A stretch of DNA of 64,000 nt, taken from positions 62,001 to 126,000 of the forward strand of contig CAWGSQ010000001.1 of assembly GCA_963825345.1 (NCBI GenBank), given 5' to 3'. Numbering within the stretch: position 1 is the first letter of the stretch; every line of letters starts with the position of its first letter. The notes beneath the pieces are model-generated. The model saw nothing but the letters and a program-made list of their open reading frames with translations. It did not search any database and was not told where the DNA came from. This stretch comes from JACVRW01 sp963825345. Lineage in GTDB: Bacteria; Actinomycetota; Thermoleophilia; Solirubrobacterales; Thermoleophilaceae. The translations under genes were made by a program, and so were the position numbers. Below, piece after piece: positions 9,864 to 19,800 of this stretch.

Positions 9864-10895
9864 CTAGCCGAAGAACGTCGCCGCGGCCTCGTAGTCCTCG
9901 ACCGGCACGGTCCGCAGGCCCGCGGCCGCCTCTGACAGCGGCACCAGCTCGATGCGGGTCCCGCGCAGGGCGGGCATGACACCCCAGCGTCCCTCGTGGG
10001 CGGCGTCCACCGCCGCCAGCCCGAGGCGCGTGGCGAGGACGCGGTCGAACGCGGTCGGCGTGCCGCCGCGCTGGATGTGGCCGAGCACCGTGGCGCGCGA
10101 CTCGTAGCCCGTGCGCTCCTCGATCTCGCGCTCGAGGCGCTGTCCGATGCCGCCCAGGCGAGCATGGCCGAACTCGTCCTCGCCCGCGCTCATCGTCTCC
10201 ATCGTGCCCTCCTCGGGCACCGCGCCCTCGGCCACGACCACGATCGAGAAGTAGCGCCCGCGCGAGTGGCGGCGCTGGATCAGGCGGCAGACCTCCTCGA
10301 TGTCGAAGGGCCGCTCGGGGATCAGGATCACGTCCGCGCCGCCGGCGAGCCCGGAGTGCAGGGCGATCCAGCCCGCGTGACGCCCCATCACCTCGACGAT
10401 CATCACGCGGTTGTGCGACTCGGCGGTGGTGTGCAGCCGGTCGATGGCGTCGGTCGCGATCTGCACGGCGGTGTCGAACCCGAAGGTCATGTCGGTTCCC
10501 GCGAGGTCGTTGTCGATCGTCTTCGGCACCCCGATCACGGGCAGGTCGTGCTCGCCATAGAGGCGCGCCGCCGCGCCGAGCGTGTCCTCGCCGCCGATCG
10601 CGATCAGCCCGTCGAGTCCCGCGGACTCGAGCGTCGCGCGGATCAGCTCGGGCCCGTCCTCGCGCTTGAAGGGGTTGGTGCGCGACGAGCGCAGGATCGT
10701 GCCCCCGCGCGGAAGGATGCCGCGCGTCGATTCGATGCTGAGCTCCTCGTGAATGCCTTCGATCGGCCCGCGCCAGCCGTCGCGAAAGCCGACGATCTCG
10801 TGTCCGTGATCGTCGATCCCCCTGCGTACGACGGCCCGGATGACCGCGTTCAGGCCAGGGCAGTCGCCTCCCCCCGTGAGCACGCCGATCCGCAC
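9864..10895 (-). CDS. pfp: 6-phosphofructokinase, PPi-type signature
   Basis: A 343-residue glycolytic kinase. 'GVLTGGGDCPGLN' is the phosphate-donor loop and 'VPKTIDNDLAGTD' the active site with the catalytic Asp; 'MGRHAGWIALHSGLA' and 'LGHIQRGGTPTAFDR' complete the fold. Residues 101-105 are GGEDT and 124-126 PKT. In this family, Asp at the second position after GG and Lys before TIDND (Gly and Gly in ATP enzymes such as E. coli PfkA) are the known marks of pyrophosphate use. So phosphorylation by PPi is the likely reaction. Start is GTG, with TATCGT (complement of 10904-10909) 8 bases upstream. Confidence 0.93.
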   Translation of the reverse strand: MRIGVLTGGGDCPGLNAVIRAVVRRGIDDHGHEIVGFRDGWRGPIEGIHEELSIESTRGILPRGGTILRSSRTNPFKREDGPELIRATLESAGLDGLIAIGGEDTLGAAARLYGEHDLPVIGVPKTIDNDLAGTDMTFGFDTAVQIATDAIDRLHTTAESHNRVMIVEVMGRHAGWIALHSGLAGGADVILIPERPFDIEEVCRLIQRRHSRGRYFSIVVVAEGAVPEEGTMETMSAGEDEFGHARLGGIGQRLEREIEERTGYESRATVLGHIQRGGTPTAFDRVLATRLGLAAVDAAHEGRWGVMPALRGTRIELVPLSEAAAGLRTVPVEDYEAAATFFG

Positions 10896-10899
10896 GCTC

Positions 10900-12040
10900 G
10901 TGCACGATACCCAGGCCCGTCAGAATGGCGCCCCTTGGAGACTCGCACGGACATCCACCTGGGGGGCGCTGACGCTCGCGGCGCTGCTCTGCGGGTGCGG
11001 CGGCGGGGGAGATGAGCCCACCCGCATCGAGGGAAGCACCGCGACGGTCTACACGAGCGTCCCGCGCCACGGCGTGTCCGCCGCGGTCGCGCGCGCCGTC
11101 GTGGCCGGCGAGCGGCGCGCACTCGCCGACGCGGGCGGGCGCGCGGGCGGCCTGCGGATCCGGCTGCGCGAGCTGCCGACCACCGAGGACGAGCCCGACC
11201 ATCCCTGGGATCCGGCGCTCGTGAGCACGAACGCGCACCGGGCCGCCGACGACCCGAGCGCGATCGCCTACCTGGGCGAGCTCGACTACGGCGCGAGCGC
11301 GGTGTCGCTCCCGATCACAAACGACGCGGGCCTGCTCCAGGTGTCGCCCGGCGACGGGCTCACGAGCCTCACGCAGCGGCCTCCGGGGCGCCCTCGCGCC
11401 GGCCCGGAGCGCTACTACCCGTCGGACGAGCGCAGCTTCGTGCGCGTCGGTCCCTCCGATCTGGATGAGGCGGAGTGGCTCGTCGACCGCGTCCGCGCGA
11501 GCGGCGCGGCTTCGCCTGGCCACGGTGTTCGACCGCGAGATCTACGGACGCGAGCTGGCTGGGCAGATCGCCACGCTCGCGCGGCGAGCGAGGATCGAGC
11601 CGGTGGCATCGGAGGAGTTCCGCGGAGAGCCGGACGAGATCCCCGAGATCGCGCAGGAGCTCGCCGAGGCGCGGCCGGACGCGGTGATCTACCTCGGAGT
11701 CGCAAAGCCCGGCACCGGCCGGCTGCTGGGCGAGATCGATGCCGTGCTGCCCTCCGTACCGCTGCTCGCGTCGAGCGGGATCCTCGCCGCGCAGGAGAGC
11801 CTGGCGCTCCCCGCCGGCCCGGCACGGATCGAGGCCGTCGGCCCGGCGCTCGCGCCCGAGCGCGCGGGCTACGAGGCGATGCGCCTCGTGCTCGACGCCG
11901 ATCGAGGAGGGCCGGCGCAACCGCCGGAACGTGATCGCGGCGGCGCTGCGGCTTCGCGACGCGGGTGGCGGCCGCGTCGGCTCGCCCTCTACCGACCCGG
12001 CGCCGACGGGCGCTTCGATCGCGTCGGAGCGGCGCGCTGA
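10900..12040 (+). CDS. Periplasmic-binding lipoprotein, branched-chain amino-acid type (first copy), frameshifted
   Basis: A type I periplasmic-binding lipoprotein: hydrophobic signal 'WGALTLAALLCGC' with a lipobox-like cysteine, then 'TATVYTSVPRHG', 'NAHRAADDPSAIAYLGELDY' and 'SAVSLPITNDAGLLQVSP'. It is clearly related along its length to the LivK-like protein at 13067. Extra bases near 11505 and 11903 and one shift near 11970 break the frame. The GTG at 10900 is the best in-frame start, but it lies only 4 bases from the divergent pfk start, so the true start may be further in. Ends in TGA 12038-12040, overlapping the EamA gene. Confidence 0.8.
10904..10909 (-). promoter_or_regulatory. -10-like element TATCGT of pfk
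   Basis: Read on the minus strand, TATCGT lies 8 bases before the GTG start of the phosphofructokinase gene, matching the spacing seen elsewhere in the window. Confidence 0.45.
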
Positions 12041-12984
12041 CCGCCTTCGAGCGCCACCCGACCCGGGGCTACCTCCTCGCGGCCTCCGGCGCGGCACTGT
12101 TCTCTCTCAACGGCAGCATGGCGCGCTACCTGCTCGACGACGGGGTCGACGCCGCGCGCCTGTCGCAGCTGCGCTCGGCCGGTGCCTGCCTGATCCTGCT
12201 GATCGTCGCTCGGCCTGACGCGGCCGCGACCTGCTCAGGGTCGAGCGACGCGAGCTGCCCGGCCTCGCGGTGCTCGGCGTGCTCGGCCTCGCCGCGGTCC
12301 ACGCCACCTTCTTCGTGGCGATCGACCGGCTCGAGATCGGCCCGGCGGTGACGATCCAGTACCTCGCCCCGCTCGGCCTGCTCGTCTGGCTGGCGCTCTT
12401 CCACGGGCGCCGGCTCCCGCCGAGCCTCTGGGGCGCCGTGGCGCTCTCGCTCGTGGGCTGCTTCTTCGTCGTTCGCGCCTACGACGCCGGCTCGCTCGAC
12501 CCCGCGGGCGTGGTGGCCGCCTTCGCGCGCGATGCTCACCTTCGGGATCTACATGGTCGGGTCCGAGCGCCAGGGGCGCAGGCACGAGCCGGTGACCACG
12601 CTGTTCTGGGCCTTCGCGTTCGCGAGCCTGTTCTGGGCGCTCGTCACGCCCTGGTGGTCGTTCCCGTTCGAGGGCCTCTCGTCCACCCGGAACGCCCTGC
12701 TCGCCGCCGCGATCGTGGTGGGAGGAACGCTCGTGCCGTTCATCCTGATGGTCGCCGCGCTGCGGCACATCGCCGCCCCGCGCGCCGCCGTGGTGGCCAC
12801 GCTCGAGCCCGTGCTGGCGGCCGTCTTCGCATGGGTGATCCACGACGAGGCGCTCGCCGCGGTGCAGATCGGGGGCGGGATGGCGGTGCTCACAGCGGTC
12901 GCCTGGGTGCAGTCGCGGCGCCCCGATCACGAGGCCGAAGCGGCCCCGGAAAGCTCGCTTGCAGCGAGATTTTCTCCTCGTTAA
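12037..12984 (+). CDS. EamA/DMT-family transporter, frameshifted
   Basis: About ten membrane helices in two EamA repeats: 'GYLLAASGAALFSLNGSMAR', 'VLGVLGLAAVHATFFVAID', 'AVTIQYLAPLGLLVWLALF', then 'LLAAAIVVGGTLVPFILMVA' and 'RAAVVATLEPVLAAVFAWVI', the last being the conserved EamA motif. Frame changes are needed near 12220 and 12531. The first helix must be included, and the only plausible in-frame start before it is CTG 12037, which overlaps the upstream TGA as CTGA and has GGAG 7 bases before it. It exports or imports an unknown metabolite; its place between two binding-protein genes hints at amino acids. Confidence 0.82.
12954..12973 (+). terminator. Terminator-like hairpin with T-run at the EamA 3' end
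   Basis: CTCGCT-TGC-AGCGAG followed by ATTTTCT lies inside the last codons of the EamA gene. It would separate this transcript from the LivK gene, which has its own promoter-like element at 13024. Confidence 0.5.
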
Positions 12985-13066
12985 GCAGGGACCGGCTCTA
13001 CGGCAGGGATCTCGAAGCGTGTTTAGGATCCCGCCAAGGTTGGAGCCACTCCATAGGAGGGACGTT

Positions 13067-14349
13067 TTGCGAGTACGTTGGCTGGCAGTTTTCGCCTGCC
13101 TGCTCGGCGCCTTCGCTTTGGGCATGACTGCCTGCGGCGATGACGACGACGAAGGCAGCGGCGGAGACTCAGGCAGTTCTGAAGGCGGAGGCGGAGGGAC
13201 GGTCAACGTCTACTCATCGCTACCGCTTCAGGGTGCCTCAAGGCCGCAGACCACAGCGATGGTCGACGGCATCAAGCTCGCTCTCGAGCAGGTCGGGGGC
13301 AAGGCGGGCGAGACGACGATCAAGTACACGTCGCTCGACGACTCGACCGCGCAGGCTGGCAGCTGGACGCCGGAGGCCGTTGGGGCCAACGCGCGCAAGG
13401 TCGCCGGAGACGACGCGGCCGTTGCCTACATCGGCGAGTTCAACTCGGGCGGAAGCGCAGTCTCGATTCCGATCCTGAACGAGGTCCCGATCGCCCAGAT
13501 CAGCCCGGCGAACACCGCCGTGGGCCTGACCTCGGACGAGCCGGGCGCCGACAAGGGCGAGCCCGACAAGTACTACCCGACGGGCGAGCGCCACTACATG
13601 CGCATCGTTCCGAAGGACACCATCCAGGGCGCTGCCCTGGCGACCGTCATGAAGAAGGACGGCTGCACGAACGACGTACATCCTCAACGACAAGGAGGTG
13701 TACGGCGCAGGCCTGTCGCGGAACATCGAGAGCGCTGCGAAGGCGCAGGGTCTCGAGGTCGTCGGGCAACGAGGGCATCGACCCGAAGGCCGCGAACTTC
13801 CGCTCCCAGGCGTCCACGATCAAGGACGCGGGCGCTGACTGCTTCGTGTTCTCGGGCATCACCGCCAACGGCGCGGTCCAGCTGTACAAGGACGTTGCCG
13901 CTGCGGTGCCGGACGCCAAGCTCTACGGGCCTGACGGAGTTGCCGAGTCCGGCTTCTCCGATCCCAAGGAGGGCGGTATCCCCGCCGACGTCGCGAGCCG
14001 GGTGAAGGTCACGGTGGCGACGCTGTCGCCGGACGAGTACCCGCCGGACGGCCAGAAGTTCTTCGACGACTTCTCGGCCAAGTACGGCGAGGACAACCCC
14101 GATCCGTACGCGATCTACGGGTACGAGGCCATGAAGCTGGTCATCGATACCTGCAAGGAGCTCGGGTCGGATTGCTCCGACAAGCAGGCCATGATCGACG
14201 CGCTGTTCGCAACGAAGGGTCGTGAGTCGGTGCTTGGCACCTACGACATCGACGAGAACGGCGACACGACGCTGACCGACTACGGCGTCTACTCGATCGA
14301 CGGTGGCGAGCTGAAGTACGACGAGACGGTGAAGGCCGAAGCGGGCTGA
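13067..14349 (+). CDS. Branched-chain amino-acid ABC transporter binding lipoprotein (second copy), frameshifted
   Basis: Lipoprotein receptor of the Liv transporter encoded downstream. The signal 'RVRWLAVFACLLGAFALG' ends at the lipobox 'MTAC', followed by an acidic Gly/Ser linker and a type I binding fold ('TVNVYSSLPLQG', 'AVAYIGEFNSGGSAVSIP', 'PYAIYGYEAMKLVIDTCK'). The start is TTG 13067: AGGAGG at 13055-13060 lies 6 bases before it. TAGGAT (13024-13029) could be its -10. Net +1 shifts near 13675 and 13770 split the gene, but both restored joins ('VYILNDKEVYG', 'VVGNEGIDPKAANF') are unambiguous. Confidence 0.92.
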
Positions 14350-14373
14350 TCGTCACGTTGCAGTAATGCGGTA

Positions 14374-14405
14374 AAAGGGGGCGGGCCTATCGGTCCGCCC
14401 CCTTT
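14374..14405. terminator. Strong terminator after the binding-protein gene
   Basis: AAAGGGGGCGG (14374-14384) and CCGCCCCCTTT (14395-14405) form a perfect 11-bp stem around a ten-base loop, flanked by A and T runs. It may work as a partial terminator that lowers expression of livH-M-G-F relative to the binding protein, as is common in such operons. Confidence 0.85.
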
Positions 14406-14434
14406 CCGTGGTAGAAGTCGCACCGAGGGGAATC

Positions 14435-15505
14435 TTGGAGGCCAGTAGCGAAGCACCACGGCTGCCCGTCCGGGCTAACACCCGGGACCGGGTCAGGAAG
14501 TACATCGGCCAATACGGCCTCATTGCCGTTCTCCTGATCATGCCCGTCACCTTCGGGCTCCACGACCTCGCCACGGACGGCAATCTGACCCGACTGGGGA
14601 ACAACCTGGTCGCCGGTCTCTCGAACGGCGCCATCTGGGCGCTGATCGCGCTCGGCTACACCCTCGTCTACGGAATCATCGAGCTGATCAACTTCGCCCA
14701 CGGCGAGGTGTTCATGATCGGCTCGCTGGTCACGGCGGCTTGGTTCTGGGGAGTGATCGGGCTTACCGAGGCGACCGCGACCATCCCGCTGATCGTCGGA
14801 CTGTTCGCATCGTTGATCGTCGCGATGCTCACCAGCGGGACCCTGAACGTGATGATCGAGCGGGTTGCCTACCGGGAACTGAGATCGGCGCCCAAGCTCG
14901 CACCGCTGATCACGGCGGTCGGCATGTCGTTCATCCTGCAGAACGTCGGCATCCTCTGGATCGGCGGTTCGCAGGAGGGCGTCGCCCAGCTCGTCCATCC
15001 GCAGAACGAGCTCTTCTCGATCGGCGGCGTGGTGATCCACCAGGGAGATGTCCTGGCGATCGCGGTCACGATCCCGCTGGTCCTCCTGCTCACCACCTTC
15101 ATCAACCAGAGCCGAATGGGCCGCGCCATGCGCGCCACCGCGCAGGACCCAGAGGCGGCGCGGCTGATGGGCATCAACGTCGACACCACGATCTCGCTCA
15201 CGTTCCTGCTGGGCGGCCTCATGGCAGGCGCCGCGGGCCTCGTCTACGCGCTCTACCAGACGACGATCTGGTACTTCCAGGGCTTCCAAGCCGGCCTCAT
15301 CGCCTTCACGGCGGCCGTGATGGGCGGCATCGGCAACCTCCAGGGCGCCGTCCTGGGCGGATTCATCATCGGCATCATCCAGCAGACCTCCGACAACCGG
15401 ATCGGCGGCGAGTGGACACCGGCGATCGTGTTCGCATACCTCGTTCTGATCATGGTCTTCCGCCCGCAGGGCCTGCTGGGCGAGGAGACGAGGGAGGCCG
15501 GCTAG
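14435..15505 (+). CDS. livH: Branched-chain amino-acid ABC transporter permease
   Basis: LivH-type permease with about eight helices: 'LVAGLSNGAIWALIALGYTL' then the family motif 'GIIELINFAHGEVFMIG', and the cytoplasmic ATPase-contact region 'RAMRATAQDPEAARLMGIN'. I prefer TTG 14435, which follows GAGGGG at 14425-14430; a GTG at 14408 is possible but would overlap the terminator upstream. It starts the block livH-livM-livG-livF and ends two bases before livM. Confidence 0.94.
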   Translation: MEASSEAPRLPVRANTRDRVRKYIGQYGLIAVLLIMPVTFGLHDLATDGNLTRLGNNLVAGLSNGAIWALIALGYTLVYGIIELINFAHGEVFMIGSLVTAAWFWGVIGLTEATATIPLIVGLFASLIVAMLTSGTLNVMIERVAYRELRSAPKLAPLITAVGMSFILQNVGILWIGGSQEGVAQLVHPQNELFSIGGVVIHQGDVLAIAVTIPLVLLLTTFINQSRMGRAMRATAQDPEAARLMGINVDTTISLTFLLGGLMAGAAGLVYALYQTTIWYFQGFQAGLIAFTAAVMGGIGNLQGAVLGGFIIGIIQQTSDNRIGGEWTPAIVFAYLVLIMVFRPQGLLGEETREAG

Positions 15506-15507
15506 CC

Positions 15508-16860
15508 ATGCCGCGGGCGAAGACCGACCAGCGCACGCTTCTCAGCGCGGCCGTGGCAGTGCCGCTGGTGATCATCTTCACGTCCCAGCTGCTCGGCATG
15601 AGCTTCGGGATGGCGCTGATTCTCGGCCTGCTGATCCTGCTGCGCCTGCTGTTCGCCGATGACCGCCGGATCACCATCGCGGTGATGGTGGGGATTCTGA
15701 TCTGGGCGATCTACCTGCCGCTCGCGCACGAGGAGAACAGCGAGTTCCTCGGCATCGCGGTCCTGATCCTCGCGTATTCGGTCATGGCCCTCGGCCTCAA
15801 CATCATCGTGGGCTACGCCGGGCTGCTCGACCTGGGGTATGTGGCGTTCTTCGCGCTCGGAGCGCTCACGGCCGGCTGGTTCATGTCCGGCTTCTACGCA
15901 GAGGCGGGCAAGGGCGGGGAGGGCTTCTCGTTCCTCGTTTCGGATCCCGCCGCGAGCCTGCCGGGCATTCACCTGAACTTCGTCATCGTGGCGATCCTGG
16001 CGATCATCATCTGCGCGACCGCCGGCATGCTGATCGGCCTGCCAACGCTGCGCCTGCGCGGCGACTACATCGCCATCGTCACGCTCGCCTTCGGTGAGAT
16101 CATCGGCCGCATCGTCATCAACGGCGACGAGCTGCACTACAAGGACGTGCCGGTCCTGGGCGGTCCACTCGAGTCCCTGTTTGGCCAGGGGGCAAACTTC
16201 TCCGCGGGCAGACAGGGCATCACACCAATCGACAAGATCGACTTCCCCGGCATGGAGCCGTTCAAGTCGCTCGACCTGCGCCCGTGGTTCTGGACGGCAC
16301 TCGTGCTCGTCCTGATCGTGCTGTTCGTGAACTACCGGCTGCGCGACTCCCGGCTGGGACGTGCGTGGATCGCGCTGCGCGAGGACGAGGTGGCCGCCGC
16401 GTCCATGGGCGTGCCGCTCGTGAAGACCAAGCTGCTCGCCTACGGCACCGGGGCGGCCTTCGGCGGGATGGCGGGAGTCTTCCTGGCGTCGCTGCTCAAC
16501 ACCGTGAACGCCGACCAGTTCCAGTTCTTCTTCTCGATCTTCATCCTGGCCATGGTCATCCTCGGCGGCCTCGGCTCCATCGAGGGCGTGCTGATCGGCG
16601 CGGCAACATTGGTCTACCTGAACTACAAGTTCATCCCGGACGCGAACGCCAAGCCGCGCGAGTGGTTCAACCTTGACCTTGACCTCACCGAGATGTCGTC
16701 GGCGATCTACGGGTTCCTGCTCGTGATGATGATGATCCTGCGACCCGAGGGCCTCCTTCCTGAGCGAAGACGGAAGCTCGAGCTGGCCGAGGGCGTGGGC
16801 GTGGGCGCCACGACCGGCGTCGGTGGGCCGGAGACCGACACATACGAGGCTCGCGCGTGA
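15508..16860 (+). CDS. livM: Branched-chain amino-acid ABC transporter permease
   Basis: A 450-residue LivM-type permease. The core motif 'GLNIIVGYAGLLDLGYVAFF' and the ATPase-contact loop 'ALREDEVAAASMGVPLVKTK' are clear. The N-terminus carries extra hydrophobic segments compared with short LivM proteins, and a loop around 'LFGQGANFSAGRQGITPID' separates the two helix blocks. Its final TGA overlaps the livG start as GTGA at 16857-16860. Confidence 0.94.
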   Translation: MPRAKTDQRTLLSAAVAVPLVIIFTSQLLGMSFGMALILGLLILLRLLFADDRRITIAVMVGILIWAIYLPLAHEENSEFLGIAVLILAYSVMALGLNIIVGYAGLLDLGYVAFFALGALTAGWFMSGFYAEAGKGGEGFSFLVSDPAASLPGIHLNFVIVAILAIIICATAGMLIGLPTLRLRGDYIAIVTLAFGEIIGRIVINGDELHYKDVPVLGGPLESLFGQGANFSAGRQGITPIDKIDFPGMEPFKSLDLRPWFWTALVLVLIVLFVNYRLRDSRLGRAWIALREDEVAAASMGVPLVKTKLLAYGTGAAFGGMAGVFLASLLNTVNADQFQFFFSIFILAMVILGGLGSIEGVLIGAATLVYLNYKFIPDANAKPREWFNLDLDLTEMSSAIYGFLLVMMMILRPEGLLPERRRKLELAEGVGVGATTGVGGPETDTYEARA

Positions 16861-17732
16861 GCGCTGTGGACGACACCAGCCAGAACGCCGCCCCGCAGCC
16901 GGGCGCGGACGGCGACGCGATCCTGTCGACGACGTCCATCACGAAGATCTTCGGCGGCCTCGTGGCGGTCGAGGACGTGTCGTTCGAGATTCCGCGCGGG
17001 CGGATCGTCTCGATCATCGGACCGAACGGGGCCGGCAAGACAACCTTCTTCAACATGCTCACGGGGCTCTACAAGCCCACGTTCGGGAGCATCGAGTTCG
17101 ACGGACGGAACATCACGGGCCGCCGGCCGGATCGAATCATGGCGATGGGAGTCGCGAGGACCTTCCAGAACATCCGGCTGTTCGCGACGATGAGCGCGCT
17201 CGAGAACGTGATGGTAGGCCAGCACGCTCGCATGAAGGCCGGCCTCTTCGGCTCGATCTTCCGGCCGCCGGGCGTGCGCAAGGAGGAGCAGCGCGTAACC
17301 GAGAAGGCGCGGGAAGAGCTCCGCTACGTCGGGCTGAAGGACGACCTCCACGACCAGATGTCGATCAACCTGTCCTACGGCGACCAGCGGCGGCTCGAGA
17401 TCGCGCGTGCCCTCTCGTCCGAGCCCAAGCTGCTGCTGCTCGACGAGCCGACGGCGGGGATGAACCCTCAGGAGTCGAAGGCGCTCACCGACTTCATGCG
17501 CCAGCTGCGCGACGAGCGCGGGCTCAGCATCCTGCTCATCGAGCACGACATGCAGGTCGTGATGGAGGCCTCCGAGTACATCACCGTGCTCGATCACGGG
17601 ACCAAGATCGCCGAGGGCACGCCCCAGGAGGTGCGGCAGAACCCGCGGGTGATCGAGGCGTACCTCGGCAAGCAGGCGGAGCGCGACCACACCGGGCGCC
17701 ACCGAGCGGACGACGAGACGGAGTCCGTCTGA
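16857..17732 (+). CDS. livG: Branched-chain amino-acid ABC transporter ATPase
   Basis: A 291-residue ABC ATPase. Walker A 'GPNGAGKTTFFNMLTG', signature 'LSYGDQRRLEIARAL' (LSYGD instead of LSGGQ, normal for LivG), Walker B 'LLLLDEPTAGMNPQE' and the switch His in 'LLIEHDM'. A helical insert around 'RMKAGLFGSIFRPPGVRKEE' is typical. It starts at GTG 16857 inside the livM stop and overlaps livF as TGATG, so the four transporter genes form one translationally coupled unit. Confidence 0.95.
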   Translation: MSAVDDTSQNAAPQPGADGDAILSTTSITKIFGGLVAVEDVSFEIPRGRIVSIIGPNGAGKTTFFNMLTGLYKPTFGSIEFDGRNITGRRPDRIMAMGVARTFQNIRLFATMSALENVMVGQHARMKAGLFGSIFRPPGVRKEEQRVTEKAREELRYVGLKDDLHDQMSINLSYGDQRRLEIARALSSEPKLLLLDEPTAGMNPQESKALTDFMRQLRDERGLSILLIEHDMQVVMEASEYITVLDHGTKIAEGTPQEVRQNPRVIEAYLGKQAERDHTGRHRADDETESV

Positions 17733-18442
17733 TGGCGCTGCTCGAGGTCAAGGACGTCCACACGTTCTACGGCAACATCGAGGCCCTCAAGGGTGTCTCG
17801 ATCGAGGTTGAGGAGGGCGAGTGCGTCACGCTGATCGGCTCGAACGGCGCCGGCAAGTCAACCACCCTGCGCTCGATTTCGGGCCTCACCCCGCCCCGCC
17901 AGGGCTCGATCCGCTTCAAGGACCGGGAGATCACCGAGACTCCTCCTCAGGAGATCGTCTCCATGGGCGTGGCGCTCTCGCCGGAGGGGCGGCATGTGTT
18001 CCCGCGCATGACGGTCTACGAGAACCTCATGCTCGGCGCCTACCTGCGCCGGGACGAGAGCGGCATCACCGAGGACCTGGAGCGGGTCTACTCGCTGTTC
18101 CCGCGTCTCAAGGAGCGCGAGCGCCAGAAGGGCGGCACGATGTCCGGCGGCGAGCAGCAGATGCTCGCCATAGGCCGCGCGCTCATGGCTCAGCCGACGC
18201 TGCTGCTCCTGGACGAGCCGTCGATGGGAATCGCGCCGATCCTCGTGGAGCGGATCTACGAGACGATCGCGGAGATCAACAAGCAGGGCACCACGATCCT
18301 GCTGGTCGAGCAGAACGCCAACTTCGCACTCGACGTCTCCAAGCGCGCGTACGTGCTCGAGACGGGCGCCGTCACGATCTCCGACGAGTCTGCCGCCCTG
18401 CGGGAGAACCCCGAGGTTCAGAAGGCGTACCTGGGAGCGTGA
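17732..18442 (+). CDS. livF: Branched-chain amino-acid ABC transporter ATPase
   Basis: A 236-residue ABC ATPase pairing with LivG. Walker A 'GSNGAGKSTTLRSISG', the LivF motif 'GVALSPEGRHVFPRMTVYEN', signature 'MSGGEQQMLAIGRALM' and Walker B 'LLLLDEPSMGIAP'. The ATG overlaps the livG stop. It closes the transporter block and is followed after 4 bases by a small membrane protein gene. Confidence 0.95.
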   Translation: MALLEVKDVHTFYGNIEALKGVSIEVEEGECVTLIGSNGAGKSTTLRSISGLTPPRQGSIRFKDREITETPPQEIVSMGVALSPEGRHVFPRMTVYENLMLGAYLRRDESGITEDLERVYSLFPRLKERERQKGGTMSGGEQQMLAIGRALMAQPTLLLLDEPSMGIAPILVERIYETIAEINKQGTTILLVEQNANFALDVSKRAYVLETGAVTISDESAALRENPEVQKAYLGA

Positions 18443-18446
18443 GCTG

Positions 18447-18887
18447 ATGCTGCTTGCTGTCATCGGAGCCGCGGCCCTCTGGCTCACCTTCGTGTGGCTC
18501 GGGTCCGCGATCATCGCCTCGCTGCTCTCGGACGCGAAGGGCTACGGGGAGAAGGTGGGGCTCGTGACCGGCACGATTCTCACCGTGCTCGGCGCTTTCG
18601 CGTGGGCGGTGGTACCACCCCGCGACATCTCGCGCTGGAAGCTGCACAGCGGGTTGAGCGGGCCAGCACGGACCACGCTCATTGTGGTCGAGATCATCCT
18701 CGTGGCGGCGTCTGTCTACTTCGTGACGTCGATCGACGCGAGCAGCGCCGGCCGCATCGGATTGATCGTGGTCGCGCTCATGGTGATCGTCATTGCCGCC
18801 GCGCTGATCTACACGATCGACATCCAGCGGGCCACCGGCGGCAAGACGATGGCCGAGCTGCGCGCCGAGCAGAACGTTCTGGACTAG
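18447..18887 (+). CDS. Four-helix membrane protein of unknown function
   Basis: 146 residues with four predicted helices ('LLAVIGAAALWLTFVWLGSA', 'VGLVTGTILTVLGAFAWAVV', 'TTLIVVEIILVAASVYFVTS', 'LIVVALMVIVIAAALIYTID') and a short charged C-terminus. It starts 4 bases after livF, so it is probably co-transcribed with the transporter, but no family is recognised. Its TAG is shared with the stop of the convergent epimerase gene in the palindrome CTAG 18884-18887. Confidence 0.8.
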   Translation: MLLAVIGAAALWLTFVWLGSAIIASLLSDAKGYGEKVGLVTGTILTVLGAFAWAVVPPRDISRWKLHSGLSGPARTTLIVVEIILVAASVYFVTSIDASSAGRIGLIVVALMVIVIAAALIYTIDIQRATGGKTMAELRAEQNVLD

Positions 18888-19800
18888 CGGCCGGTCGCGT
18901 CTCTCAGAGCTGGCTCGAGGTCCGGCTGCCTGAAGGCGTAGCCGAGCTCTTTGAGCCGGCCCGGCACGGCGCGCTGGCCGGTGGTCACGATCTGCGCCAT
19001 GTCGCCGTAGAGCGCCTTCACCGCGAGCGCGGGCACCGGTGCGAAGGCGGGGCGGTGCAGGACGCGGCCAAGCGTTCGTGAGAGCTCCTTGTTCGTCACG
19101 GGCTCCGGGGCGGTCACGTTCACGGGGCCGCGAACGGAGTCGTTGTCGAGCGCGAAGATGGCCGCGCCGACCACGTCGTCCCGATGTACCCAGGGCACGT
19201 ACTGGCGCCCGCCCGCCACCGGCCCGCCGATGCCGGCCTTGAAGAAGGGGAGCATCTTCTCGAGCGCACCGCCGGAGTCGGAGAGCACCACGCCCGTCCG
19301 GCTCAGCACCACGCGGACCCCCAGCTCCTCCGCGGCGCGGGCCTCGGACTCCCAGTCCGCGCTCAGCTGCGCGAGGAAGTCGTCGCCGGGCTCGGTGCTC
19401 GACTCGTCGAGCCGCTCGTCGCCGCGATGCCCGTACCAGCCGGCGCCGGAGCCCGACACGAGCACGCGCGGGCGCTCCTCCGCGGGCAGCTCTCCCAGGG
19501 CCGCCACCAGGTTGCGCGTTGAGAGCACGCGCGAGTCGCGGATCTCGCGCTTCGTCTCGTCCGACCATCGCTGCGCGATCACCTCGCCCAGGAGGTGCAC
19601 CACCCCGTCGCGGCCGCGGAGCGCGTCGACTGGCGGCCGCTCCGCCTCCGGATCGGCCCAGGTCTCGGCGGGCACGCCGAGCGCCTCGCTGGCTCGCGCG
19701 GCGTCGCGCGACAGGGCCGTGACCTCGTCGCCCCGCTCCGCGAGTGCGTGCACGAGCGCGCTCCCGATCATGCCGGTCGCGCCGGTAACGGCGACGCGCA

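Noticed and set aside
1..13800. Programmed +1 frameshifting across many genes
   Set aside because: The sites share no slippery sequence or stimulatory structure, affect unrelated genes, include several shifts in one gene, and cluster at one end of the window.
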